Assembly (NCBI GenBank): GCA_020630875.1
Contig: JAHDIH010000003.1
Span: forward strand, 62,164-126,163
Direction: 5' to 3'
Length of the DNA: 64,000 bases
Source of the DNA: Deltaproteobacteria bacterium
Lineage (GTDB): Bacteria; Myxococcota_A; Polyangia; Haliangiales; Haliangiaceae
Each line of letters opens with the position of its first letter. Position 1 is the stretch's first letter. The notes below the pieces were generated by a model. That model had not been told where the DNA came from. It saw only the letters and a list, made by a program, of their open reading frames with translations, and did no database searches. Made by a program: the position numbers and the translations under genes. Below are positions 31,669 through 41,293 of this stretch, in pieces.

Positions 31669-32649
31669 ATGAAAGACCGCAACCTTGCTCTTGAAGCCGT
31701 TCGGATCACCGAAGGGGCCGCGATCGCCTCCGCTAGATTAATGGGAAGAGGCGATAGAGACGCTGCCGACCAAGCAGCAGTTGAGGCAATGCGACGAGCC
31801 TTTGATCATATCGATATTCGAGGCACCGTTGTTATTGGAGAAGGCGAGCGCGATGAAGCTCCCATGCTTTACATCGGAGAAGAAGTGGGAGCCGGTTGGA
31901 AGAACGATAACTCTCCCCGAGTCGACATTGCAGTGGACCCGTTGGAAGGAACCAACCTCTGTGCCACGGGCGCGCCAGACGCACTGGCAGTAATCGCCCT
32001 CGCAGATGACGGACAGTTCCTTAACGCCCCAGACACCTACATGGAAAAGGTTGCCGTAGGCCCAGAATGCAAAGGGGTCATCGATCTGAGAGAGTCGATC
32101 ACCTGGAATCTAAAACGCGTGGCGAAAGCACTAAATAAAGAAGTGGGAGATCTCACCGCAATTATTTTAGAGAGAGAACGTCACGCAGACATCATACAAG
32201 AAGTACGAGACTGCGGAGCACGAATTAAGCTGATTGGTGATGGGGACGTATCTGCAGCCATTGCCACTTGCGATCCCAGTACCGGTATCGACGTTCTCTT
32301 TGGAACCGGCGGAGCACCAGAGGGCGTAATTGCTGCCGCTGCGCTTCGTTGCCTTGGGGGAGAAATGCTCGGAAGACTTCACTGGCGGTCGGATGCAGAA
32401 CGCACGCGAGGCATTGCAATGGGGGTGAGCGACGATGATTCCAAAATCTATACGATTGAAGAGCTTGCCAGCGGCAATGTCATGTTCGCCGCCACAGGCG
32501 TTACGCAGGGAGCTTTCTTAGATGGCGTTCATTTCTACGGAGGCGGAGCTACGACCGAATCCGTGGTGATGCGTTCCAAATCGGGAACATCCAGACGAAT
32601 TCGCTCACGCCACCGCTTTGATCGTAAACCGCAGTACTCGTGGTCGTGA
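31669..32649 (+). CDS. glpX: Class II fructose-1,6-bisphosphatase GlpX
   Basis: A 326-aa phosphatase that acts in gluconeogenesis. Family motifs present are the N-terminal RNLALEAVRITEGAAIA, GRGDRDAADQAAVEAMR, IGEGERDEAPMLYIGEEVG with metal-binding Glu/Asp, VDPLEGTN, and GTGGAPEGVIAAAALRC. ATG at 31669 is preferred over 31648 because homologues start right before RNLALE. It is the third gene of the hom-thioesterase-glpX line. It is the only fructose bisphosphatase candidate in the window, and enolase lies just upstream on the other strand. Confidence 0.97.
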   Translation: MKDRNLALEAVRITEGAAIASARLMGRGDRDAADQAAVEAMRRAFDHIDIRGTVVIGEGERDEAPMLYIGEEVGAGWKNDNSPRVDIAVDPLEGTNLCATGAPDALAVIALADDGQFLNAPDTYMEKVAVGPECKGVIDLRESITWNLKRVAKALNKEVGDLTAIILERERHADIIQEVRDCGARIKLIGDGDVSAAIATCDPSTGIDVLFGTGGAPEGVIAAAALRCLGGEMLGRLHWRSDAERTRGIAMGVSDDDSKIYTIEELASGNVMFAATGVTQGAFLDGVHFYGGGATTESVVMRSKSGTSRRIRSRHRFDRKPQYSWS

Positions 32650-32792
32650 GCCAAATCACAGTCTAAATTACTGAAAACACAGACCGCTAATGTAGTTGCA
32701 TGTACTGCCTGATAAGTGTTGACCTACAGAGCCAAATTTGGCACGTTCCAGCCGACGGCCATCGCCGTGCTTAAGGAACAGAAAGAAAGAAA

Positions 32793-34070
32793 ATGAAACT
32801 AATCAATTTAATAGTATGCACGGCTGCTCTCGCGCTGTCCGCTTGTGGCGGTGGTGATGGTGGTAACGGAAATAATGACGTAGATGCTGGAGTAGTGGGT
32901 GGAACTGCCTGTACTTCCGACGCCAACGGCAACCTAACTTGCCCAACAGGATTCACCTGTAACGTCGCAACCAACTTCTGCGAAATGGACCAAGTTGGTG
33001 GTGGTGGAGAGTGCGATCCACTCAACCCATTCTCATCCAACCGATGCCCAGCCAACTTACCTAAGTGTTCGTACGCGTTCATCTCGGCTCCGACTATGGA
33101 CATGCCGAACGCTCCTCTTATCATTTCTACCAAATGTCTGGCTCCAGAGGATGGCGCCACCACCACGTACGATGAGTGCAATCAGTTCTTCTACGACGAA
33201 AACATGCCGGTTGGTGACACTTGTGGTGTTTTAGGCCTCGATACACCAGCAGACCCAACAGACGACAAGACATTCGCTTGCGTTGCGGTAGCAGAAACAG
33301 CTCGCTGCCAACAATTATGTAACACCGACCCAATGGCGGACTCAGGATGTCCTGCAGGTTGGGGATGCACAGGATTCAGCAACGTGTTTGATGATGTATC
33401 TCAAAGTGTAGGTTTCTGCAGCCCTGGTTGCGACCCGCTACAAGACCCGTCCGCAGACCCCAACGGAACGGTAAACGAGCGTTGCACGATTGACGGAACG
33501 CAATGCTACGCGCTAGCAAGCGGAACGCGAACATGCGCATCTCCTGGTACCGTAACCACGCTTCAAGACTGCATGTTCTTAAACGACTGCGCAGGACCTG
33601 GAGAGAGCTGCCGCGACTTCAATGAAAATGGCGGAGGAAATAACCTTGGATGCGGACTTTACTGCGACCCTACCGTTACCGACAAAAACACGGAGACCTA
33701 CAACGTGTCGTCTCCGACACCAGGTGCTCTCTCTACTTGTGGTACCGCGATTGCTGGAACGCAACATCCAAACGCGCTTTCCGGTGACAACTTTACTTGT
33801 TTGCCGCTATCAGAGCTCTTCGACGACGTAGACGCAACAGAAGGAACATGCCACTTCTGCGCAAACGCGGTAGACGGAAACGCATGCTGCAACGGAACAG
33901 ATCCAAACATGAACGACCAAGGTCAAGTGTTCTGCTTCCCATCCTGTCTTGAGCTACTAGGCTGCCCTCTTCCTGCAAACCCTGTTACGGGTAAACCAAT
34001 CAAGGTTGAGATCGCTAGACCGGACCTACCGACAACTGACATTGCCAAAGAAGCTAGCCTTCTTCAATAA
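32793..34070 (+). CDS. Cys-rich surface lipoprotein
   Basis: A 425-aa lipoprotein with signal peptide MKLINLIVCTAALALSAC (lipobox LSAC), a Gly/Asn/Asp linker (GNNDVDAGVVGG) and then about 30 cysteines in CPTGFTC, CQQLC, CPAGWGC-type clusters. It looks like a stack of small disulfide-bonded modules. Lipoproteins with this layout are common in Myxococcota and related marine bacteria and are usually exposed at the cell surface; the ligand is unknown. A very strong intrinsic terminator follows 22 bp after the stop. The gene is alone between glpX and the frameshifted lipoprotein and may have its own promoter in the 143-bp gap upstream. Confidence 0.85.
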   Translation: MKLINLIVCTAALALSACGGGDGGNGNNDVDAGVVGGTACTSDANGNLTCPTGFTCNVATNFCEMDQVGGGGECDPLNPFSSNRCPANLPKCSYAFISAPTMDMPNAPLIISTKCLAPEDGATTTYDECNQFFYDENMPVGDTCGVLGLDTPADPTDDKTFACVAVAETARCQQLCNTDPMADSGCPAGWGCTGFSNVFDDVSQSVGFCSPGCDPLQDPSADPNGTVNERCTIDGTQCYALASGTRTCASPGTVTTLQDCMFLNDCAGPGESCRDFNENGGGNNLGCGLYCDPTVTDKNTETYNVSSPTPGALSTCGTAIAGTQHPNALSGDNFTCLPLSELFDDVDATEGTCHFCANAVDGNACCNGTDPNMNDQGQVFCFPSCLELLGCPLPANPVTGKPIKVEIARPDLPTTDIAKEASLLQ

Positions 34071-34091
34071 AGTCAGTAACTAACTAGACTA

Positions 34092-34121
34092 GGGCCTGCG
34101 CATCGCGCAGGCCCTTTTTTT
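34092..34121 (+). terminator. Rho-independent terminator after the Cys-rich lipoprotein
   Basis: A perfect 10-bp GC-rich inverted repeat (GGGCCTGCGC and GCGCAGGCCC) with a 3-nt loop ATC is followed by seven T residues. It starts 22 bp after the lipoprotein stop codon and is the clearest intrinsic terminator I found in the window. Confidence 0.95.
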
Positions 34122-34166
34122 GTCTTCCCACCAAGGAAGTTTTCTCTTTTATTGCTAGAGGCGACG

Positions 34167-34995
34167 GTGTATTTCAACGGGGCGCGAGCCAACAGATTCT
34201 CTTTTGTTAGTCGACTTTCACTTGCTGGACTCCTCTCGGCTTGCGCACAAGAGTCCGAAATGGAGATGACGGATGCGCGGGACGAGGCAGCAGCCATCAC
34301 TTTGTGGTGACGGGTTCGTTGAAGGAGTAGAAGAGTGCGACGACGGCAACAAATTGACCGGAGATGGCTGCAGCCTGGACTGTCGTACCGAGCTCGGTCC
34401 TTTTTACGCTAACGCCATTCTTGGAACTGCCGTCGCTGGTCCTGGAGTAACTGAGCCCGAGCACCTGATTAATGGTATTGGCGGAGGCTACGATGTCTTT
34501 TCTCTGGGATACAGTCCGGAGAACAGTCGAGTAGCACTCTATTGGAAAGGATTGAGTATCCTCGATGGACCGGGTGACGACTTTGTCGTGTTTGAAAATG
34601 GTTTCCAAATAGGTGACTCTGATAATTTCTTTATGGATCACTTAGTCGTCGAAGTAAGTAGCAACGGCGAAGAATGGCTTTCTTTTCCCTACGACTATAC
34701 CGCTTTAGAAGAAACAAGCTATCAGCCGAAGAGGGAGTACTGGCAGGGGTTCGCAGGAGTCAACCCGGTATATTTTCGAGAAGAACAAGGCGGAGATCCG
34801 TTCAACTTTGAAGTTTCCGGAGGTGACGGGTTTGATATATCCGAACTGGGGCTTACGAGTATTTCCTACGTTCGATTAACGACCGCCCCAAGTCTTACAA
34901 TTAGTGACACAGGGATGCCCTTTGTCCGAGATGGCATAAGCAATGGTGCAGACATTGACGGTATCTACGGACGTTATCTAGTGAATAACAACTAG
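34167..34995 (+). pseudogene. Frameshifted lipoprotein with myxobacterial Cys-rich repeat
   Basis: The first part, from GTG 34167 (AGAGG 5 nt upstream), encodes a lipoprotein signal peptide with lipobox LSAC and runs in one frame to a TGA at 34308. The rest lies in the +1 frame and encodes CGDGFVEGVEECDDGN, the myxobacterial Cys-rich repeat, then a beta-rich domain to 34995. That C-terminal domain contains the phrase DGPGDDFVVFENGF, typical of cell-surface-associated proteins. The ATG at 34273 opens the second part but would give a protein without an export signal. A 2-bp deletion or a 1-bp insertion around 34270-34305 would explain the break. Sequencing error, real decay and recoding are all possible. 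Confidence 0.75.
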
Positions 34996-35013
34996 TAGTA
35001 CACGAAGCTGAGC

Positions 35014-36009
35014 CTACCAGGTACGAGATAATGCGACGAAGCCACCGCCACGAACGGGAGTGGCAGCCACTGAGGTTTGTGAGCTCTTATTGCTGTTACT
35101 ACCCTTCAAAAAAAGATAGGTAGCTATTCCGCCCAACGCGACACCACCGCCAACCAGTCCCCAACCAGCTTCTCGGGTTTCATAAACTTCAGGACACGCC
35201 ATAGCATCGGCCGAACAAGTTCCTTTTCCATCAATCGACAAAAAATAAACCCCAGTACCAATCGCTGCCACGGCCCCAGTTGCCACGACCCATTTCATAG
35301 CGCCACCTCCACCTGATTTTTGAGGTCCACCGTCTTTCGAGAACCTAAAATCGAATTCTTGCGCACCGCCAGTATTCACCGTGATGTCTTTCGTGATCGT
35401 CGGGAACCCTTGTTTGGTAGCTGATACATAATGCTTACCGGGCGGAAGCATCACACGAAAGGGATCGGAGCCACCAGTCTCCCCTACTTTGAAGGTGGCG
35501 CCAGAAGGCACCGAACTAAGAGTGACGTCTACCATTTTGCCGGACAAAGCATTTACCGCATTGCCAACGGTACGACGGATAGCGGAAGCCAACTGCCCCG
35601 TGGTGCATACCTGGCAGGTATCTCCCAAAACAACAACCTTTTGCACTTTGCCCGCACTAAGTACCGACATTTCGATTTGGATCTTATAACTGCCGCCAAA
35701 TTCTTCGATCGTAGCCTTAACAAATATTTTTGGTTTTTCTTGCAGCAAGCTACTTAACTTAGCCAGACAACCAGCATTACTACACCCCTTCAAGTCACGG
35801 TGTTTTCTCTCGAGTTTTTTTACTTTTCTGGTGCTAACCACTTTGCGCGTTGAGTTTTTTATACCGTCTTCACAAGCTTGCACCGTCAAAGCTTCTAAGG
35901 CATCGGATGCCTGCCCCGTCAAGGCTGGTTTTTGAACAAGCACAGGACTGGATTGCGCGCTTGCAACAAATGGCAGCACAGCCATCCCCACTAATATTCC
36001 CCTCCACAC
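35014..36009 (-). CDS. PEGA-domain envelope protein
   Basis: A 331-aa protein with a signal peptide ending about residue 18 (VASAQ). Residues 30-145 form a conserved-looking domain with four cysteines. A PEGA domain follows (LSSVPSGATFKVGETGG, then PPGKHYVSATKQGF). Then comes a Gly-rich linker, and two hydrophobic segments at about 240-257 and 285-303. PEGA domains usually occur in surface or periplasmic proteins and bind glycans or peptidoglycan. GTG at 36009 gives a normal signal peptide, while GTG at 35991 has the better ribosome binding site (AGGGG, 7 nt). It is divergent from sppA. Confidence 0.82.
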   Translation of the reverse strand: MWRGILVGMAVLPFVASAQSSPVLVQKPALTGQASDALEALTVQACEDGIKNSTRKVVSTRKVKKLERKHRDLKGCSNAGCLAKLSSLLQEKPKIFVKATIEEFGGSYKIQIEMSVLSAGKVQKVVVLGDTCQVCTTGQLASAIRRTVGNAVNALSGKMVDVTLSSVPSGATFKVGETGGSDPFRVMLPPGKHYVSATKQGFPTITKDITVNTGGAQEFDFRFSKDGGPQKSGGGGAMKWVVATGAVAAIGTGVYFLSIDGKGTCSADAMACPEVYETREAGWGLVGGGVALGGIATYLFLKGSNSNKSSQTSVAATPVRGGGFVALSRTW

Positions 36010-36110
36010 CCTGGTATTATCTCTTGATTCGGAGCGATTGAGCTACTAAAAGCGACGCAAAAAATCGCCACTTTGCGACTTTCCACCATGTTCCCGGTGT
36101 AGCATTCGTC

Positions 36111-38462
36111 ATGCGCCCCTTCCTGGTACTATTGACACTCGCGGCTGTCTCACTTCCAGTGACAGCTACTCCGCTCCTTGCCCATACCGAAGGTGTTGAG
36201 GCCCCATGGGACATTACTGCGAATCCGTCACTCCTCTGCGACCCAGCATTGGGCAGTATCGGTGGAACTTTGGCATTTAACGAAGCGCAAATATCAGAAG
36301 TGTCCCTATTTGCAACGACTCAACGAGGATGTCCTTCTCTTCGATTCCTTCCGATCAAATTAGCCTATGGGGCCGGATTTTCCTACGATAACGTTCACAG
36401 CATTGCAACCGGCTACTTGTCTTACGCCTTTGATCTTTCTGGAGTTGTTATTGGCGCCACCCATCGAGTCCCCATGTCACGGGACAACCAAAATCGTACG
36501 GGGCTTGACGTTGCCTTGCGAGCTAGAGCTAACAATCACCTTGCCGGGTCTCTTGTGCTAACTAATGCAATTGCAACGCAAATTGGCTCAACCAAAGAGT
36601 TCAGAGCACTATCCTTGGGAGTCACACTTCGACCGTACGGCAGCGACAGACTTCGACTGCAAACCTCGATGCAACTCTCTGGTAGTGACGAAGGCGCGCT
36701 AAACCTTCTCTCGCGAGCGAAACTCTCTAGAGGGCTCGAGGTGATGATCGGCGGTTCGATATCAAGACAAGACGTACGCAAGAACGTTAACCAATTTGCG
36801 TTATCTGCAGCGCTGAGGATGTCCCTCAGCGCCATGCGTACCTCTTTGAGTGGGCAAGCCCAAAGCTCTGATGCAGATGGTATCACTCGAAACTATGCGG
36901 TAGGGGTTGAACTAGGACGTTTCCCTAGTATCGCCGCTCGAGATACTTACGCATGGCCCATTACCGTTGGCGGCGATTCAGTAGAAGCACTGGTGTCCAT
37001 TTCCAGAAGAATGACAGCTGCAGCTCACGACCCGAAGTGTGCGGGAGTTGTACTTCGAATAATTAATATTCCGACAGAAGCCTCCGGCGCCTACGCCATT
37101 CGCAATCAAATACTTCAATTGAAGAGAAAAGGAAAAGTCGTCGTTGCTCACGTCACGTTTGCCTCTCTTGAAACACTTTGGGCCATCGCAGCAGCAGACT
37201 ACGTCTATGCAGACCCCGCGGGAAACGTCGATTTGGGTGGTGTGGGGAAAACAACATTTTTTCTAAAGGACGCTCTAAAGAAGTTCGGAATTTCTGCTGA
37301 GTTCGTAAGAATCGGAGCCTACAAATCAACGCCGGAAACCTTACTTAAAAATCAGTCGTCGCAAGAATCGAAAAGACAAAGAGCACTGTACGTCAAGGAA
37401 ACCTACAATACGATGATTGATGGCATCGCAAGTAGTAGAGCGATACCGAAGAGCAAGCTTGTCGCAATGACGAAAACCAGAAATTTTACGATGGCCCAAA
37501 TCGCAGATACCAAACTTGTTGATGGCTTGTCCCCCTACTCAGAACTAACGGACGTCGCTGAAAAACTAACGTTGGCCGGTCATTTCGGGAGAGATTTACG
37601 ACAAAACAATGGATTTTGGAAGAAGGACAAAATTGCAGTGGTCAAAATTGAAGGAGATATTGCTAGTGGCAAGTCAAAGACAATTCCCCTCATCGGACGC
37701 AAAAGTGCTGGCTCCTACTCCATCAAAGAGTCGCTGGCGCGAGCGGCGGCAGATAGAGGAACCGCGGGTATTATTGTCTACATCGACTCTCCTGGCGGCG
37801 GCGTCTTTGCTTCCGAGATTATCGCCCGCGCCGTTAAAGCAGCAGCCAAGCGCAAACCTACCGTGTGCGTAATGGCCAACCTTGCAGCGTCCGGAGGCTA
37901 CTATTCCTCCGCAAACTGCCAAACCATTTGGGCTACGCCGGTCACCCTGACAGGATCGATTGGAATATTTGCGGGAAAGTTCAACTTTGGTGAATTGCTA
38001 AAGCGCCTTGGTGTCGCGGTTGAGATCGATGAACAAGGCAATACGACGCAAACCAATATGACGACGAGTTACTCCAAAGAAGAACGCGAAGGCATGCAAA
38101 TGTTGATTCAGTCTTATTACGAACAATTTCTCAAGACCGTGGCGGACGGGCGAAAAATGACTATCAAGCAAGTAGATCAGATAGCTCAAGGTCGAATTTG
38201 GAGCGGCAAACACGCCCTTAAAGTCGGCCTCGTAGACAGGCTGGGAGACATCAACAGCGCCATTGCTTACCTTGCGAAACGTAACCAACTATCGATGGAG
38301 CAGCTATCCATTGACTTTTATCCGAAACAAAAACCATCGATTTTGTCCTCGCTCGGGGTCCCACTTACCAAAGAACTACAATTCTTTTCATGGATTCCGG
38401 TCTCTTTGGTCGTTGATCCTAGCGTCGCTCAAGCTCGACTCGAGTGGGTGCCTTCGCGCTAG
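36111..38462 (+). CDS. sppA: Signal peptide peptidase SppA-type protease with N-terminal barrel-like domain
   Basis: A 783-aa protein. A signal peptide (about 1-20) is followed by roughly 270 residues with alternating polar/apolar strands, resembling an outer membrane beta-barrel. The SppA tandem domains start at about 295. The catalytic Lys405 lies in GAYKSTPE and Ser594 in AASGGYY, matching the Lys/Ser dyad of 67K SppA. The pair TSYSKEEREGMQ near the C-terminus is also typical. E. coli SppA degrades cleaved signal peptides from the cytoplasmic membrane; here a barrel-like region suggests an outer membrane location instead. The 3' end overlaps a small convergent gene by 44 bp. Confidence 0.9.
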   Translation: MRPFLVLLTLAAVSLPVTATPLLAHTEGVEAPWDITANPSLLCDPALGSIGGTLAFNEAQISEVSLFATTQRGCPSLRFLPIKLAYGAGFSYDNVHSIATGYLSYAFDLSGVVIGATHRVPMSRDNQNRTGLDVALRARANNHLAGSLVLTNAIATQIGSTKEFRALSLGVTLRPYGSDRLRLQTSMQLSGSDEGALNLLSRAKLSRGLEVMIGGSISRQDVRKNVNQFALSAALRMSLSAMRTSLSGQAQSSDADGITRNYAVGVELGRFPSIAARDTYAWPITVGGDSVEALVSISRRMTAAAHDPKCAGVVLRIINIPTEASGAYAIRNQILQLKRKGKVVVAHVTFASLETLWAIAAADYVYADPAGNVDLGGVGKTTFFLKDALKKFGISAEFVRIGAYKSTPETLLKNQSSQESKRQRALYVKETYNTMIDGIASSRAIPKSKLVAMTKTRNFTMAQIADTKLVDGLSPYSELTDVAEKLTLAGHFGRDLRQNNGFWKKDKIAVVKIEGDIASGKSKTIPLIGRKSAGSYSIKESLARAAADRGTAGIIVYIDSPGGGVFASEIIARAVKAAAKRKPTVCVMANLAASGGYYSSANCQTIWATPVTLTGSIGIFAGKFNFGELLKRLGVAVEIDEQGNTTQTNMTTSYSKEEREGMQMLIQSYYEQFLKTVADGRKMTIKQVDQIAQGRIWSGKHALKVGLVDRLGDINSAIAYLAKRNQLSMEQLSIDFYPKQKPSILSSLGVPLTKELQFFSWIPVSLVVDPSVAQARLEWVPSR

Positions 38463-38583
38463 TGCCCTCGGACTGTTTCAGTACGTAATAGCCAGCAACC
38501 ACATTGGCGAGTCCAATAAAAACCATGGCTCCAATAATTAGCATCCAGGCTTTTTTTCCTGCAGGTTGGTTTTGTTCTGTCAT
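38419..38583 (-). CDS. Small single-helix membrane protein (54 aa)
   Basis: A 54-aa protein starting MTEQNQPAGKKAWML. It has one transmembrane helix at about residues 12-31, then a polar tail. ATG at 38583 overlaps the RluA-family stop by 4 bp (ATGA) and has GAGG 7 nt upstream, so it is probably translated by coupling. The longer frame to 38736 runs through the RluA-family gene and is not used. No family is recognised. Its 3' end overlaps sppA on the other strand by 44 bp. Confidence 0.65.
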   Translation of the reverse strand: MTEQNQPAGKKAWMLIIGAMVFIGLANVVAGYYVLKQSEGTSAKAPTRVELERR

Positions 38584-39575
38584 TTTAGTACCTCTTGCAT
38601 ATCCACCGGTAAGGGGGCGTAGTAGCGGACGCGACCGCCTTTGGGATGTGTAAACTCGATTGAAGCCGCGTGCAATGCTTGACGGGGCATCACCATCGCT
38701 CTTTTCATTTCTTCCGTGATAAGTCCGTCGCAACAATCTCTAAAGAACTCATCACCATGCCGGTACAACTTATCTCCCAAGATAGGAACGCCCTCGCTCG
38801 CTAAATGAACCCGGATTTGATGCATCCTCCCAGTTTTGGGACGACAAAGAACTAGGGCATAGTTCGGTGCCAACGTCTTGAGCACTGAAAACTCCGTTTT
38901 TGAAGGCAGTCCTTCTGAGTCGACCATCATCCTAATATCGATGATCGCATCAGGGTCTGTGGTAATTTTTAGCGGCTTGTTGACGACGAAACTTTCAGCG
39001 GGAGGACTGCCGCAAACAATGGCTAAGTACTCCTTACGGACTTCTTTTTTGGCAAACTGCTTTTTCACAAAAGCCTCACTGCCTGTAGTCTTTGCAAAGA
39101 CGATAAGGCCAGAGGTCTCTTTATCAATGCGGTGGCACATATGGTAACCATGATCGTCACCGAGTCGCTCACGCATTACCATGGTCAGGGTGTTGAAATA
39201 GTATTTGGCGGAAGCATGCACCGGCAGCCCGGGAGGTTTGTTAACCACCAAAAGATCTTCGTCTTTATGAATGATGGTAAAGGTTCGTGGACAAAGAGGT
39301 TCTTGTCGCGCAGTTTTTCGTACCATGACCCTATCGCCAAAACGAACCCTAGATTTGCACTTGGTAGTTGGCTTGCCAAGAATGTCGACAGCGGTAGGAA
39401 TAATTTGTTGAATCCGATTGCGAGACAAGCGTGGCATTCGTTCTTTTAGATACCTGTCCAATCGAAATCCATCACACTCTCGATTGACCTCAAAAATCCG
39501 TTTGATAATCACAGGATTCCCGTCGGGATCTAAGTGGGTATTGAATCCTCGATCGATATCGTGCCGACTAACCAA
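38580..39575 (-). CDS. RluA-family RNA pseudouridine synthase
   Basis: A 331-aa pseudouridine synthase distinct from the RluD-type gene at 4683. It has an S4 domain (FRLDRYLKERMPRLSRNRIQ, about 35-95) and a catalytic Asp in CHRIDKETSGLIVFAK. It also has GRMHQIRVH and a C-terminal tail typical of the family. It would modify uridines in rRNA or tRNA; the target cannot be assigned from sequence. TTG at 39575 is the longest start; GTG at 39512 is an alternative because the first 20 residues lack family similarity. The small membrane protein follows in overlap. Confidence 0.93.
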   Translation of the reverse strand: MVSRHDIDRGFNTHLDPDGNPVIIKRIFEVNRECDGFRLDRYLKERMPRLSRNRIQQIIPTAVDILGKPTTKCKSRVRFGDRVMVRKTARQEPLCPRTFTIIHKDEDLLVVNKPPGLPVHASAKYYFNTLTMVMRERLGDDHGYHMCHRIDKETSGLIVFAKTTGSEAFVKKQFAKKEVRKEYLAIVCGSPPAESFVVNKPLKITTDPDAIIDIRMMVDSEGLPSKTEFSVLKTLAPNYALVLCRPKTGRMHQIRVHLASEGVPILGDKLYRHGDEFFRDCCDGLITEEMKRAMVMPRQALHAASIEFTHPKGGRVRYYAPLPVDMQEVLK

Positions 39576-39624
39576 CTTGAACGGACCGTACCAAAATGGC
39601 CAGGGTTAAGCACCCCCATTTTTG

Positions 39625-41259
39625 CTAGCGAAACTGTGAAGGGGACAAGCTAAATTTCTTAAGCTTGTTGTAGACGGTTCCACGAGAAACTCCTAAAGAC
39701 CGGGCAACCTTCAAAATTTGTCCCTTATGCTGTCGCAGCGCTGCTACCAGCAGTCCGCGCTCGTTGTCAGCCAAATTTAAGTCTATAGAAGCTCCGCTCC
39801 CCTCTGCCATACGAGCATGGGAAAGGTCAGGACAGCCGGCCAATACTCCAGCCTTAAGTAAAACGTCTCTTTCTATGGTGTGAAACAGCTCCCTGACATT
39901 GCCAGGCCAAGTATGTCTCTTAAGCTGCTCTATGTAGTCGTCTTCTATGTGAGCCGAATGTTGCGCGGCAAAGTGCCTGGCCAGGAGCTCGACATCTTTT
40001 GGTCGCTCTGCGAGGGCTGGCAATGAAATATGCAATACCTGCAGCCGATAGAAAAGGTCCGAGCGAAACCGCCCTTCACGTACGGCTTGATGCAAATCTT
40101 GATTCGTTGTTGCGATGATCCGACAATTCACCTTTTTGGATTTGTTGCCACCGACGCGATAGTACGTTTTTTCTTGCAGTACTCTGAGAAGCTTAACCTG
40201 AAGTTCTATTGGCATGTCACCAATTTCATCCAATAGAAGTGTACCGCCGCTGGCCTGTTCAAACTTTCCTGATTTTCCACCAACGCTTGCCCCTGTAAAA
40301 GCGCCAGACTCGTAGCCGAACAACTCGCTTTCGATTAACGATGAAGAGAGTGCAGCGCAATTGACGCCAACAAAGGGGTGCCCCGCTCGTTTTGAACCTT
40401 CATGGACCGCTCGCGCAAATACTTCTTTGCCGGTACCACTTTCCCCAGTAATCAGTAGCGTGGCACTCGAAGTCGCTGCAATCTCTGCCCGACGTTTTGC
40501 TTCCATAATCGGGGCAGAACTGCCAATCACAGAACTCCTGCCACGAGGGACTTTGTCTGACTTTTGCAGTGCCCTTTGCAATAGACTTATCTGAGACTGT
40601 TTCGACTTGGTTTCAAGTTCTATGACCGCAGTCGAGAGCTCTGGACATACGGCAAGATAGCCATCAACAAAGTTCTGAATTGACATTGCATCGGCAGCAG
40701 CAAAATTGTGTCCGAACAGCTTAGCCAAATGACGTAGAGACTGAGCATCTCCTACCTGCGCCAAGTAAGAAACAGCTGACTTATCTCCCGACAGTGCTGC
40801 CAAAATTCGAGTCCGCGTTATGGGTTCCAGGTCGCCATTCAGATAGTTTTCAGCAACGGCCCGAACTGATTTGTCGCCATTCAGTAACGCATAAAAAATA
40901 CCCCATCCCCTGAGTCCGGCGTTACTTTCGATAAGCCTCTGACTCGCGACTGAATCTCCCACCAGAGCTAACCCAAGCAGACTCAAATCATCATCATTGC
41001 CGGAGAAAGACTCGCGTGCAGCTGTCAGGTTTCCTTGCGCGATTAAGATCCATCCTCTAGTTGTCGGACTAATGGCGGGAGTGACCAGGGACAATGCAAA
41101 CTTTGGATAACCTAGGCGCGCTGCGACACAAGCCAACTCATCTGTCGGGCCATCAACAGCAGCGAAATGCAAAAGCTCACTTAAGCTCCCCCTATTTACA
41201 CAGTCTTCAAGCAAATGCTTAAGACGCCCCCCGAAGTCCCCCACACATAAAGCATACAT
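39625..41259 (-). CDS. Sigma-54-dependent transcriptional activator with repeat-type sensor region
   Basis: A 544-aa protein with no receiver domain. Residues 1-210 are helical and may be repeat-like. The AAA+ domain (about 245-470) has Walker A GESGTGKE, sigma-54 contact motif GAFTGA, Walker B LLDEIGDM and the R-finger region. A Fis-type helix-turn-helix ends the protein ([19 protein letters not shown]). It should open sigma-54 promoters in response to a signal read by the N-terminal region; no ligand is predicted. An imperfect inverted repeat covers its start codon. The gene is separated from the five downstream genes' promoter region and transcribed toward 39625. Confidence 0.93.
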   Translation of the reverse strand: MYALCVGDFGGRLKHLLEDCVNRGSLSELLHFAAVDGPTDELACVAARLGYPKFALSLVTPAISPTTRGWILIAQGNLTAARESFSGNDDDLSLLGLALVGDSVASQRLIESNAGLRGWGIFYALLNGDKSVRAVAENYLNGDLEPITRTRILAALSGDKSAVSYLAQVGDAQSLRHLAKLFGHNFAAADAMSIQNFVDGYLAVCPELSTAVIELETKSKQSQISLLQRALQKSDKVPRGRSSVIGSSAPIMEAKRRAEIAATSSATLLITGESGTGKEVFARAVHEGSKRAGHPFVGVNCAALSSSLIESELFGYESGAFTGASVGGKSGKFEQASGGTLLLDEIGDMPIELQVKLLRVLQEKTYYRVGGNKSKKVNCRIIATTNQDLHQAVREGRFRSDLFYRLQVLHISLPALAERPKDVELLARHFAAQHSAHIEDDYIEQLKRHTWPGNVRELFHTIERDVLLKAGVLAGCPDLSHARMAEGSGASIDLNLADNERGLLVAALRQHKGQILKVARSLGVSRGTVYNKLKKFSLSPSQFR

Positions 41260-41282
41260 GAATAAGATTCACATTCATATGT
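41256..41282. promoter_or_regulatory. Imperfect inverted repeat at the sigma-54 activator start, possible operator
   Basis: The sequence contains ATGAAT at 41258-41263 and its inverted partner ATTCAT at 41273-41278, extended to about 10 bp arms with two mismatches and a 9-nt spacer. It covers the ATG at 41259. Its size and place suit binding of a regulator, possibly the gene's own product. This is position-based inference. Confidence 0.3.
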
Positions 41283-41293
41283 AGCTATTTTCA

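Noticed and set aside
32738..32752. Possible sigma-54 promoter (TGGCACG) upstream of the Cys-rich lipoprotein
   Set aside because: The -24 box is perfect, but the GC of the -12 box is shifted by one base, and sigma-54 spacing is strict.
38584..38736. N-terminal extension of the small membrane protein
   Set aside because: The extension runs through the RluA-family gene, while the ATG at 38583 has a good ribosome binding site.
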